From NCBI GenBank assembly GCA_036971475.1, contig JBAIZL010000061.1, positions 812,001-876,000 on the forward strand: a stretch of 64,000 nucleotides of DNA, written 5' to 3'. This stretch comes from Prosapia bicincta. Its lineage: Eukaryota > Arthropoda > Insecta > Hemiptera > Cercopidae. The notes beneath the pieces were generated by a model. It was not told the origin of the DNA, did not search any database, and was given only the letters and a program-made list of their open reading frames with translations. Shown piece by piece: positions 26,046-38,979 of the stretch. Within the stretch, counting starts at the first letter, position 1, and each line of letters begins with the position of its first letter. The translations under genes and the position numbers were made by a program.

Positions 26046-26206
26046 CTGACTGGGATATTAACTGACTGGGATATTAACTGACTGGGATATTAACTGACTG
26101 GGATATTATCTAACTGGGATATTAACTAACTGGGATATTAACTGACTTGGATATTAAGTAACTGGGATATTAACTGACTGGGATATTAACTGACCGGGAT
26201 ATTATT
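26046..26206 (+). repeat. 16-bp minisatellite, 10 copies
   Basis: Ten copies of CTGACTGGGATATTAA lie head to tail, with single substitutions in some (CTAACTGG, CTGACTTGG, CTGACCGG). The flanks show no trace of the unit. Confidence 0.95.
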
Positions 26207-26589
26207 TACCTGTAAATTACAATGACACAAATTTCTATTCTTTAAATATTTCATTTGTATTTGTTCAAAGTTATATAAATAAATTTACTGTGATTGCCAT
26301 TGATCCTTAACAAGAATAACAATTTGTAACCTTGAGATTTAAGTTAATGTAAAATAAATCTTGAAAATAAATTCAACTGAGTATTCAATTGTAATAATAA
26401 ATTATGATTAGTGTTTAGTATGGCCACCAGGTTGAGTTGGATATGTAAGTCGAACATTTTTTAGGAGCTATGTGGTGGAACCTATGCATTCTTATTTCTG
26501 ATTTATTACGTTCGTATAATTAATATGCTTATTTTGTATTATAAAATGTGATTCATTTTATATTTCTCTCCTACCTTCTCAAACAACAC

Positions 26590-27655
26590 TAGCTAGGATG
26601 GGGTAATGGCGTCTATAAAAATAATATGCTCCAAGTCCCGCATGCCAACCTGTCATACAGCCTTCCAGCCTGACAACGATCATACACCCGGACGACTATA
26701 TGACAGGGTAATTGACAGCGACTTGTCAGTGCCGCAGGTCACACCTTCCCGTCATGTCCTACTCCATTCTGCCGACGTTGTTATCCGATCATGCTCCGAC
26801 AGTGGAGACTATACGTTTCCTAGCTGCTGGATGCTTGTCGTTTATTGTTTGAGTTTTTCGCGGTTTTTTTTCCGAAGCCTGGAGTATTACTATCTTACAG
26901 CAAAGTAACTGGTATAATGTAGCCTATAAAGCCGGAGGAGCTATTATCCCAGGTGGAAAATGTTAAGTTTGGAAAACATTAAAACAACTATTACTATTGT
27001 AAAGAAAGTTATTCCTTTACTCAAAGTTTCCAAGGAGCTGAGGAAACCATGATATAGTTTGCACACAACTACTTCTGTGATAAGTTTGTTTACATCAATT
27101 ATTTCATATAAACTTCCAAATGGTGTCTAGGAGGATAGCTCTTCCAAAATATGTGTCTTGCCTGGACAATATTTCTTGGGGTTTAAGCTCAAACTGATTG
27201 AACGTGTACTTGTACATTGGCAGTCAGAAATATACGAACAATTTTGTCACGCCGTCATCAGATGAGGTAAAAGTGTAGTAAGCTTCTTGGCATCATTTTC
27301 AAGCATCATGTACCCAAAACTCACGTTTCCCACTGCTCTCTGTCAACGACATCTGATCATTTCGAACTTCTTCGTCCAAAGAGATAACCATAATAGCTGA
27401 ATTACGGTTGCTAACATTAGCGCAAGTACCTTCTCCGATCGAGACTGGTGATGGGGAGATGGACTATTGTAAAATCTGAAAGGGGCAGGAACAGTGTGCT
27501 CATTCCTTTCCGATTCTGCACCGATCCTGCACGTTTTTGGAGCAACATCGGGCCGGAGTCGCATCAGAAGGCTGAATGACAGGTGTGTCCCCGTCTTTAG
27601 GCAGGGACATTTGGGGTCAGTATGGAGTGCCCTGCCCTTTAGACATTAAGGTTCA
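26590..27655. other. GC-richer unrecognised stretch with short ORFs
   Basis: Two GC-richer islands (about 26590-26930 and 27130-27650) stand out from their surroundings. They hold a 100-codon plus-strand ORF (26606-26908) and a 73-codon minus-strand ORF (27343-27564, containing PAPFRFYNSPSPHHQSRSEK). Neither shows a domain that I recognise, and neither has supporting splice or promoter context. They may be decayed transposon sequence or old exons. Confidence 0.3.
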
Positions 27656-28312
27656 TAATATAAACAAAAGAAAAAAAGTAATAAAAACCAAAATTTTTTA
27701 AAACGTTAAAATCCATACAGGTTCGTTCAAGTTTATTATTGCACCGCCACCAGTGGTGAAATAATATCATCCAATACATAATTGGGTTAGGTGTTACTCT
27801 GTAAGCGGATCATTTATGCTACAATTGGCAAGCCAGTGCTTTAATTTTTCTACATAACACTACAGTCTTATCTTTCTTCCTCTTCTGACACTGCAAAATT
27901 GGAGCGGTTTTGTAAGTTACTGTACACTAGATTACGTACAATTCAAACCTCCTTGTTAGAAAGTTCTTATCCTTCACCAGAGATTTTCCATGAAAAAGCA
28001 ATATATAACCTGTGAATAATGAACTTGTTACCTGAAATCCTTTCCTTGCACAATTTAAAGGCTGAAAATAAGACATTTGATGATGGAGTAATATTGGGAT
28101 GTGGGAAACAAATATGAGAAGCAATGTTAGATCAGTATAAGAGTTACGAGTATTAGAAGCATAGGCAGAGAGAACAAGATGAAAGGGGAAAAGTAAAGTA
28201 GGAAAATAAATAAACAAACATCGAGAAAACATTTACTAAGTGCTAAGAGGAAATTAATATGAAATTAAATTAAATGTATTTAATCCTAGATAAGTGCAAG
28301 AGTCTGCCGTGT
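27656..28312. other. No feature seen
   Basis: Only a chance minus-strand ORF (27927-28232) with hydrophobic composition; nothing to support a gene. Confidence 0.35.
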
Positions 28313-28622
28313 AAGAGCGCGCGCGTATGTGTGTGTGTGAGTCTGTATATGTGTGTGAGTGCATATGTGTATGAGAGTCTGTATGTGTGTGTGAGTGGAT
28401 ATATGTATGTGAGTCTGAATGTGTGTCTGAGTGCATATATGTATGTGAGTCTGTATATGTGTGTGAGTGCATATATGTATGTGAGTCTGTATGTGTGAAT
28501 GCATATATGTATGTGAATCTGTATGTGTGTGTGCGTGCATATACGTATGTGAGTCTGTATGTGTGTGTGAGGGCATATATCTATGGGACTCTGTATGTGT
28601 GTGTGCGTGAATATATGTATGC
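28313..28622 (+). repeat. GT-rich minisatellite, ~36-bp unit
   Basis: About eight diverged copies of a 36-bp GT-rich unit that alternates GAGTCTGTATGTGTGTG with AGTGCATATATGTATGT. The unit length is a multiple of three, and this gives long cysteine/valine and histidine/threonine reading frames on both strands that should not be taken as genes. Confidence 0.93.
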
Positions 28623-31007
28623 ACCAACAAGAGAAAGTAGGAAACTACAAGTTTTAACTTTATATTACTTTTTAAAAAGATCTATAAATATGAGAAACAG
28701 TTAAAGCAACCCTTAACGGTCAAATTTGAAAAATATTACAGGAAAAGAATTTAATTAAATATATAAAAGAGGAAAGAATCCAATAAAAGTAATATATGGA
28801 TACGGAGACGTTAGAAAGTTGGGATAGGATGTAATTTATTCGCAAGCAAAATGTCCCGAGGAAAAGAGTCGGTTAAGATATACTAAGGATATATAATTTA
28901 GTTTTCTATATAAAAACATTTATTATTAAAAACACCAATTTAATGTCATTATTCTCCTTTAATACTTCAAAATTTATTACATAAAATTATAAAATTAAAA
29001 TTGTAAAATACGAGGTACGTACGTAGGTACGTATTGTTTTTAACCAAACCTATATATTAAAAAAACACACAGGGGAACGCAATCTTAAAAACGTTAAATA
29101 AGTTTAAAAGGAATACATGTTTAAATTCATAACTAACTATATCCCTACACTTACATCTGGCAGTTCATAATCCGACAACTTCAGCTTAGAGGTTTTCAGA
29201 TACCGATGCAGATACAGAACAGGGGGTTTAAAACGGTATATGTGCTTTGAATATTATTCTATAATACCTGAGACAGCCTCATAATTACTCATGATTTTTA
29301 CTATCACCATAGCAATACCCTAAGATAACTATGTTGGAATAAGTATTTCTTATAATTAATCTATACATTTAAATTATTCGATAAATCTCTGTTTGTTGAT
29401 TTTGTTCAGTAATAAATTTTACGCAATCGTTTAGTCACCTAGCATGATGTTAAGTTTAGGTTAACTCCAAATGAAACTTTTACTGCCCAGTTTTAATATA
29501 AATAAACCCTAGAATTATGTACTTCTTATTTACTACATTGGAAACAATAATTGCTATGATTATGTGACTCAATTATTATACTGCAAATTCTCTTTCTAGC
29601 GCTTTGGCACTGAGCCGTCTTTCCGATAGCTAGAACTTCTAAAACTGTACTTCTAAAAATATATATGAATTTTTCATCTGCCTCTAACTAGTTGTCTTCG
29701 AAACCTACATTGCACAACATTAAATTATTACAATAATAATCACACAATATTATAAATAAAGTTCTAGTATTAAAAATGAGCGAAAAGAATAAAATTAACA
29801 AAGTAGATTAATGGTATCAAACCTTGCTTCACAAACGGACAGTGGGAAAGGAAAGCGGAAAAAACTACAATGCAAGAGACAAGAAATGGGTTTAAATAGT
29901 AACAAACAAAACGAGTATGAGCCTAGGTAAAATACACTAGATGTCCCCATGATCCCCAAATGGGTATCCGTAATAAACGCCCATAATTTGTAAATGTTGG
30001 TAAAAATAAGAAAAACGTCCATGTTACTGAGTTATGGAAATGTTAGCCACTATAATATATCAAAGTGGAATGATATATAAAATGTTTACACACAGGAAAA
30101 TGCATAAAGAAAACACATAACCATATATGTAGCTCATTACGTGTATAAAGATGTGTACTTTAATACAAATACCCCAAAATTATACCACCCCTACCACTGT
30201 AATGCATGAAGATTACCTCAATTAACCTAAGAATGCCTCAATACAGGTGTTGAGCGTTATCAAGCAAGATCTGAATACCTAACTCTGTTTAAACCCCAAA
30301 TCCCCAATTGGGGATCATGACAGGGAATGGGTTAAATTAGAGACGGAAATTAATAATACGATTAGGGTTTATATACAACATCGTTGGGTCTAGAATTTTA
30401 AGGTATAAACAGCACACTGACAATATTTACTTTTGCAGTTGATTATTTAATTCATTAATACACAGACTCTGCACTATAAGTATTTTAATTAGAACATCAA
30501 CATTTTAAACCTCTACAAATATGTTTTCAGTTTCCTCATGAATAAAAATTTAATCAATATATACTTAAAAAAATGTTTTTTCTGATTCCAGCGAAACACC
30601 AAAAAAGATGACGACCTTTAGTTTTTCAACAGAAGCAACAAACACTGTGTTACTGTATTCCCGTTCGTCTGGCTTTATGTTGCTTCTAATACTTTGCGAA
30701 AAGTTATGTCTCTAATCTTCATACAGATTTATATGTTTTATGCAATGTCAATGGTTTAAGTGCGTTGGCCCAAGTTCTGAATATTTAACTTAGGTTCCAC
30801 TCTTTAGGCTTACTTTATTTTACCAATTTATTATTCTGTGTGAAGGTTTGGCTTGAGACTGTATTTTGCTGAATTAAATGCGAGTGAAACATATTTCATC
30901 TGATGGAAGTCGAAAAAATCTTTTGAAATGTATTAAAATAAAATAATTTATCTTGAAGATTATTGAAGAGAACTGTTAATTGTCAATTTGGTTTCAATGT
31001 TATCTAT
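28623..31007. other. No feature seen
   Basis: AT-rich sequence without supportable genes. Two short stretches share a CCCCAAATGGG / CCCCAATTGGGG motif (near 29955 and 30305), which may be small palindromes. Confidence 0.35.
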
Positions 31008-31990
31008 TTAAAATATGTAAAATTAAGGAATTAATTTAATTCGCATTTGAATTCTTCAGGGAGTTAAACTAAGTATTTCGTACGCGTCTAAACTTTCGTT
31101 CTACACTTTCGTAAAGTAAACATTTCTGTACAATCTTAAAAGAAAAACCTTTTTTTATTGACATTAAAAATCAATATTAGTAATACTTACATGCAATTTT
31201 ATATCAAATCAAACCTTCAACACCATATTAGTTCAGAATAACAGACTCCTCATACAAACATCTAGAACCGATCCATTGTATCTTAAGAATCTTATACAGA
31301 CCCAAGGCTACAGAAGTATTTCTTCAAAAAAATACAGAATACACCAATAATGAAATACATAGTACATGGATAAAGTAACATAATAACTGTTAATATGGAA
31401 TACAAAGGATTTATCAGAAACGAAAGCATCATAAAAGATGCGAAATACATTTATCACACTAAAATATGTAAAATTAAGGAAATAATTTAATTTGCATTTG
31501 AATTCATCAGGGAGTTAAAATAAGTATCTTAACTATAAAAATTTCTGCACAATCTTAAAAAAACCCTTTTCTTGACATTGAAACTTAATATTGATAAAAC
31601 GTACATGCACTTGTATTTCAAAACACACTTACCACATATTAAACCAAAACAGAGGTGCTCAAAAAAAAATCTAAAAACTCATTCCTTTAATCTTAAGATC
31701 TGCTACAGATCCAAGTCTACAAAATTATTTCTTTAAACAAATAACTAAAACACCAATAATGCTTACCAATGAACAATGAAAACACCAATGATATACGTAG
31801 TACACCAAAATGTATTAGGGAACATAATAACTGTCAATATAAAAAAAACATTTGACAGAATCAAAAACATCATAAAAGATGCGAAAGAGATATACTACAC
31901 TCACATAATTATAAAAACCTCAAATAAGATAGATAAAAAATTTATAACAATACTACATTGAGTCAACTTTTGCTCACCTCATAAAAGATA
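31008..31990 (+). repeat. Diverged tandem duplication, ~450-bp unit
   Basis: 31008-31460 and 31461-31900 are similar in the same orientation: both start AAAATATGTAAAATTAAGGA, share CAGGGAGTTAAA and AACATAATAACTGT, and end near CATCATAAAAGATGCGAAA. A third, partial copy begins at about 31978. No coding capacity is preserved. Confidence 0.75.
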
Positions 31991-31999
31991 TACTACATT

Positions 32000-32358
32000 C
32001 ACATAAATTATGAAAACTTTGGAAATTCAAAAATTAGGAAACGATTTGACATTTAATAGCAGCATAAAAAACAGGTGATATTTACACAACGATTAACAAC
32101 GTCTTAGTAATCCTGGACCACATTTGAGCATAATATAATAAATTGAAAATATAAAGCTACCAGAAAACCGAATCAAAATACATCACAGTTTTATTAAGGT
32201 TTCCGTGCTTACCTTACTTAGCGGCCGCCATGACATTGGTGGAGGCGCCAAAATCTTCGTAAGTTAAAATAAAGTTCAATTACAAGATCGTAGAAATTGT
32301 AACATTAATATATATTATATTATTTTACATATGGTGATATGTTTTCTTGTAATATAGC
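32000..32358. other. No feature seen
   Basis: AT-rich sequence with one small GC-rich patch at 32215-32250 (GCGGCCGCCATGACATTGG) of unknown origin. Confidence 0.35.
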
Positions 32359-32401
32359 TAATAAATTAAAAATATTTCAAAAATAAGAATACTTTTAATG
32401 C

Positions 32402-32462
32402 ATATATTTATTCAAAGCTTTTCGCCGATAAAATAGTACCAGCATCTTCAGAATTTTGTAAA
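32402..32462 (-). ncRNA. Hammerhead ribozyme, left arm of palindrome
   Basis: On the minus strand, CTGAAGA (32445-32451) is followed by a 7-bp stem II with a short loop, GAAA (32420-32423), a self-complementary AAGCTT stem III and T before GAAT. The core bases fit the hammerhead consensus CUGANGA...GAAA...UH. Stem III is tiny and palindromic, a design known to favour dimeric hammerheads in retroelements. Confidence 0.72.
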
Positions 32463-32477
32463 AATATTTTATTAGAT

Positions 32478-32534
32478 AATTATTTTCCTGAAGATGCTGG
32501 TACTATTTTATCGGCGAAAAGCTTTGAATAAATA
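32478..32534 (+). ncRNA. Hammerhead ribozyme, right arm of palindrome
   Basis: This is the mirror of the minus-strand copy: CTGAAGA (32488-32494), stem II pairing GCTGGTA with TATCGGC (7 bp with two wobbles) around a short loop, GAAA (32516-32519), then AAGCTT and T, with the expected cleavage between 32525 and 32526. Stem I is weak, pairing ATTTTC-type sequence upstream with GAATAAA downstream. Confidence 0.75.
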
Positions 32535-32577
32535 TATTCATTAAAAGTATTCTTGTTTTTGAAATATTTTTAATTTA

Positions 32578-32581
<4 letters not shown>

Positions 32582-32643
<62 letters not shown>
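32582..32643. repeat. (TA)n microsatellite between two PLE ends
   Basis: A pure (TA)n tract of about 60 bp joins the end of the palindrome on its left and the 3' end of PLE-2 on its right. Confidence 0.96.
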
Positions 32644-32648
<5 letters not shown>

Positions 32649-32719
32649 ATCAAATGGGTTTTCCTGTATTTTTAAGATTAAATAATATACACTAATACAG
32701 GAATATTTAATTTATTGAA

Positions 32720-32778
32720 TAATATACTCAAAGCCTTTCATTGGTTTACATTACCAACATCCTCAGGAGTTACAATAC
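32720..32778 (-). ncRNA. Hammerhead ribozyme, PLE-2 3' end
   Basis: On the minus strand, CTGAGGA (32760-32766) is followed by stem II (GTTGGT pairing with ACCAAT around a short loop, 32740-32759), GAAA (32736-32739), a 3-bp AGGCTT stem III, T, and GAGTATA. Upstream ACTC pairs with GAGT to give stem I. All core positions fit. Confidence 0.78.
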
Positions 32779-32865
32779 TAAGAATGATAAAAGAACTGTC
32801 TAACAAACATGAAGCTACTAGATAAAGCATTAACAGTTACCAAATCTATTACAATATTGCCAAAC

Positions 32866-33478
32866 CTATTCCACTGCTGCCACAACATTGTATACATTGA
32901 ACATAGTATGGAATTTAGAACGTATTTGAATTTTTTCATCTATTAATTAGTTATTAATATTATGCTTGTAAATTTCAAATGCTTCACATACTTTCATTTT
33001 TAACCTTTTATTTACTTCTTTTATAATTTTCATATTATTTATATTAGGAAACATATGATTATTATTAATACATTGGGTTGCGAAATTAGACTTATATATA
33101 TTTGGTTTTAAAAAAGCATTAAAATGTTCTTTATACCTTTCTTTAAATTTGTTCTTTGTTTGTCCTATATAAACTTTATTACAAAATTCACATTCTAATT
33201 TATATACTCCATTTTTCTCATGTATAGGCCTACTATTTATATTATTATTATGGTTAGTTATATTTATTATTCTATTATTGGTTCTATATGCAATTTTTAT
33301 GTTTTTATTAGTAAATAATTTGGAAATATTTTTTATTTCAAAACCAGTGTAAGTAAAAGTACTCCATACAGTATTATTATTATTATTACTACTATTGTAA
33401 TGAATATTATTTTTTATTTGTTTTTGTAATATATTATAATTTAATTTATCTACCGTTTTCTTTTTGTAACCATTTTCT
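32866..33478 (-). pseudogene. PLE-2 GIY-YIG endonuclease C-terminal region
   Basis: About 200 codons on the minus strand stay in one frame from the truncation point to a stop at 32866-32868, interrupted by a single TAA near 32945. The order is a linker (KLNYNILQKQIKNNIHYN), then RIAYRTNN-type sequence, then the GIY-YIG block GVYKLECEFCNKVYIGQT with an intact CxxC pair and KERYKEHFNAF, then CINNNHMFPNINNMK, ending VVAAVE. This copy is better preserved than PLE-1 and shows the ancestral spacing. The protein would nick DNA for target-primed insertion; without its RT part the copy cannot act alone. Confidence 0.88.
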
Positions 33479-33519
33479 ACGGATAATCAAAACGGTAGAT
33501 AAATTAATCAAAACTTGTG

Positions 33520-36300
33520 TTTTGATTCAAGTGTTTAAAAAAATCAAAACAATAATCTACTTTAATCTTGATCTTAGAAATTGTTACATTTTATGGAATT
33601 TTCCATTTTTGTTATTATTTTGCTAATTTTCAATTACTATTACATAGCTATCCTGAGAAATTATACCTTCTTAGAATGGTTTTGCTGTGCACGAGGGTCT
33701 GTGGTATAAGGTAGGTATTTAACAGTGATTGTGGTTTGTGCAACAGAAATTAAAAACTTATAAATTAAGTGTTTACCAAAGTAAGCATTACGTAGAGTAC
33801 GAACACAGTAAGAAACTTGTCCCTTAATAAGCAAAAAATATGAGAAAATTTGTAGATGTTGAAATACAAGAGCTATTTAAGTTTAATTAAATTAAATGAA
33901 GTAAATAAATTCATATTAATTTAACATTAAAAAATTTATTTTATTAAAATTTATACTGTCTTTTCTTAAAAGTTTAGATGGTTACGACAAATAGAGGATA
34001 AATCTAAATCCTATTGCAATATATTATATCAATATAGAAAACAATTTGTATTTTTTTATAAAATAATTAATTTGTATTATTTAGGAAATTGAAAAAATTC
34101 CTCCGTCACTACAACCATCGGATATCAATTAAAATCACAATGATATCTAAGGTTTACTTTGCCTGTAACTCCTGAATGTAGATCCTTTACGTAAATCCTG
34201 GATAATTTAAATCAGCATTTTATATTCATCTGACGTCACAGTCAGCTGAGCGTACTTTCTGAAGACTACTATTCAGGCCATCTTACTGACACATAATAAT
34301 AGAAAGACAAGTTCCTTCTAACTTCGTTCCAAAGTTGTAAATTTTTTCAGACCTATTGGGATTTCGGACACTGAATAACAATACTGTTTGTACAATAATT
34401 AAGTAAAAGTTACTGACAAACTGTTGCTATAATTATATTAACGAAATAATAGTATTTGACGCTAATATACCCCAAAATAGAATGTAGAATGCTAAGGCAA
34501 GGTTAGCTATGAAATCTAAAAGAGTTAGTGGGAAAGTTCACTTACTTGTAGACGGTTGTCTGTCACAACTATAACTGGTGGCAGTACTACGTTCGGCCGC
34601 AAGATGAGTAGAGACAGCGCTCCAATCGTAGTAAAAGTGTAGATAAAAAATAAATTATAATAGAAATAATTGTTCCTCACTCGCAATGTTGTATTTGAGG
34701 AAAAATGAGGAAATAATAAAGGATTTACCCAACAATTACTCTCGGTTAAAGATACAACATTATTAAAAAATAATAGACTGAAGTTCTGTTTAAAATTTGT
34801 TTTAAAATGAATTGGCTTTGGCTCTAAATGGATTGCTATGCTTCGATTGGTTGGTTAAAGTAACATTTAAATCCCTACTGTGCAAAAGGCAAGTTTAATA
34901 TTCCATGTTTAAAAAATGTGTCTTCTGTTATACCAAACGTTGAAAGTTATATACTTGTTTATTTATTTAAATTTAGTATTTAAAATTTTTTAAATTTGTT
35001 TTCAATATTTCATTTATATGACGTTTCATCTTCTGCTTCATACATTGTAGAGGTTTCTTTGAACTGTCTTGAGTGTACATAGCGAAAGTAATCAATCAAT
35101 ATTGTTAACAATAATCCTGCAATGAGAAACGTATATCTCCTACCAAGGTGGGAGTTACGAAGAGGCAGAGATTCCAATCTAATTCTCTCCTAAATGTTTA
35201 GTTTATTAGTTTAAACATGTAAGATTAAAGTTGAATAGAAAATTGTCTCTAGAAAAACCTTTACCTAGCAGTTTAAATACGCTAGGCTTTGATACGCTGG
35301 AAGAAGAATGAAGCAAACAAGGGTAAAAAAATAACAGAAAATATTTGGCAAAGATGCTATTGTTATTTAAGAAGCCGATATTTTATAGTAAAGGGACTAA
35401 AAACTGAATAATATAAGAAATAATTAGGCATGATAAAACTTTAGACAAAATACAATTGTTTATTGATTATAATATAGCATTGTTTCATTACCTCTCGTCA
35501 TCTGAAGATTATCTGAACGCAGTATCTGGACTTGGCCTTGAAGACATTGATTCTAACTTTATTTACAAAGTTCTTAAGAGTCCAATTCTAAACTTTTGAA
35601 ATTAAAGTCTCATTCAAATCATTTCTTCTTTAAAACTTTTACTTTACAACAAGGATTATAAAAGTTAAGTTAAAATATAAACTTTAATGAATTATTTCTT
35701 ACAATGTCGCATTTTACTTAAAAGTGATATAATATCAATATTAAAATTCTAAGCTTTGTATAATAACTCGACATCTGAGAAATATCAGTGGAAAACACAA
35801 TGTCTTCAAAGGAAACTTGAGAGTTTTCTGCTATAAGAAACATGCATTTGGAGAAGAAAAAGTAAGTAGGTTAACTTCGTAATTATTTATTTTTATTCCA
35901 AATGTAAATTGGACAACATATCTTGGATAAAAACTATTTTTTGAAAGTTTTTTTCCTTTTTATATAAGAACTATGAATCCTTTGTCCAAAATCTTGAATA
36001 ACCTATTTAGACGTTTAATTATATATTTGGTCTTTGTGAGGGAAGTTTGAAATATAGGTCGTGCTAAAGGACGGAATGAAACAAGCTCGTTAATAAACTG
36101 AATACTCTTTTGGTCAAGAAAAATTGATTTGGTTTGTTACAGCTAACGCGAAATGTTTTGAAATTTTGACAAGTAGTTTTATGCGAATTAGTTTCATTTA
36201 AACGTTAAGATTGTGTGGTTTGGTGTTTTGTCGATTGACAATTATAGTATTTCCTCCTGGAGTGTAGTGAAGTAGAACTTTTTGAAATATGTAAATTGAC
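33520..36300 (-). repeat. Right arm of second long inverted repeat
   Basis: Inverted partner of 22881-25230. It begins next to the broken 5' end of PLE-2 and ends at about 36300 (partner near 22881). It is about 400 bp longer than the left arm because of indels. No gene is seen. Confidence 0.85.
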
Positions 36301-38056
<1,756 letters not shown>

Positions 38057-38060
<4 letters not shown>

Positions 38061-38979
38061 CATATTAACTTACAAGTTCATAGATATACAGAAATGGTAG
38101 AACAAATTATAGTCTTAGAAACAATAACAAAAGGTATCCCAGATGCCAAAAATATGTCGAGCGTCCTACAAATGTTTTCAATATACCAACTGTGGAAAGC
38201 TATCACCCTAACATTAACACTAAAAGGACAAGTTAGATAATGAACAGAAAGAATTTGGAGATATATGCATGTGATTTCAGGAACGGTGAGCAAAACGGTG
38301 GACAAACAAGGCCACCTACCTTGGTATAGTAATGAACGGGAGTTTAAATTACTCCAAATTAAAATAAAAAAATACAACAATAAGGCAGTCAATAGGATTA
38401 GCCGTCAGAACACATTACTTCAAAAATGGAGTAAATAGAGGTACTGAAAAATCTAATTAATCTAGTTACTAATAAATTAATGCAGTTAATAAGGAAACCT
38501 ATTTCTAGATGTTAAACATTTTAACATCCACAATTTTATTGATCGAATTTAATTGAAACTAGTTTTTATAAACGTTAGATACAATTATGGGAGTTTCAAT
38601 TAAAAAAAATAATGATAATAATTATTTTATTGAACACATTAACATTCTATTGAGTTATTTGTAATAAGATTTATTGAAATATTTACTGATAAAAATAATA
38701 AATGTAAATAATAATAATAAATTATAAAGGTGTGGGTAAAACGAGTCATTGTATTCATTCGAAATGTACCAATTGAAATTTTGTATTTGTACTTTTTAAG
38801 CTCGAAGAAATTCATTATTGTATGTTTCTCTTAAATCTATTGTAAACATTATTTGTTACTTAAAACTATATAAATACGACTCCAATTTTTAAGGAATTGT
38901 TTTACATTTTCTTTTAAAAATTGACACCTTAGGAACAGCTTCAAATAATCTTTTAGGACCACATAAGTACACTATTTTA
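38057..38979. other. No feature seen
   Basis: AT-rich sequence. The plus-strand frame reading out of the AC tract continues to 38240, but nothing supports it as a gene. Confidence 0.35.

Larger units (their letters stand above)
32359..32580. repeat. 96-bp-arm palindrome made of two inverted PLE ends
   Basis: 32359-32454 is the inverse complement of 32485-32580, separated by about 30 bp. Each arm carries a complete hammerhead core pointing away from the centre. The outer parts of the arms match the PLE end at about 52897-52950. The right arm runs directly into a (TA)n tract at the same position as that copy. It is therefore a head-to-head pair of PLE terminal repeats without a coding body. 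Confidence 0.88.
32644..33507 (-). mobile_element. 5'-truncated Penelope-like element (PLE-2)
   Basis: This is the same family as PLE-1, lying on the minus strand and cut off just upstream of the GIY-YIG domain. Its 3' end abuts the (TA)n tract. At its 5' end the element does not stop cleanly: 33489-33507 (AAAACGGTAGATAAATTAA) is an exact inverted copy of 33441-33459, so the broken end folds back on itself. It lies immediately beside the right arm of the second long inverted repeat. Confidence 0.87.

Noticed and set aside
26606..26908. 100-codon plus-strand ORF as a gene
   Set aside because: No recognisable domain, no splice or promoter context, and the island as a whole looks like decayed sequence.
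28254..28704. Several overlapping ORFs rich in His/Thr or Cys/Val
   Set aside because: Artefacts of the GT-rich 36-bp minisatellite.
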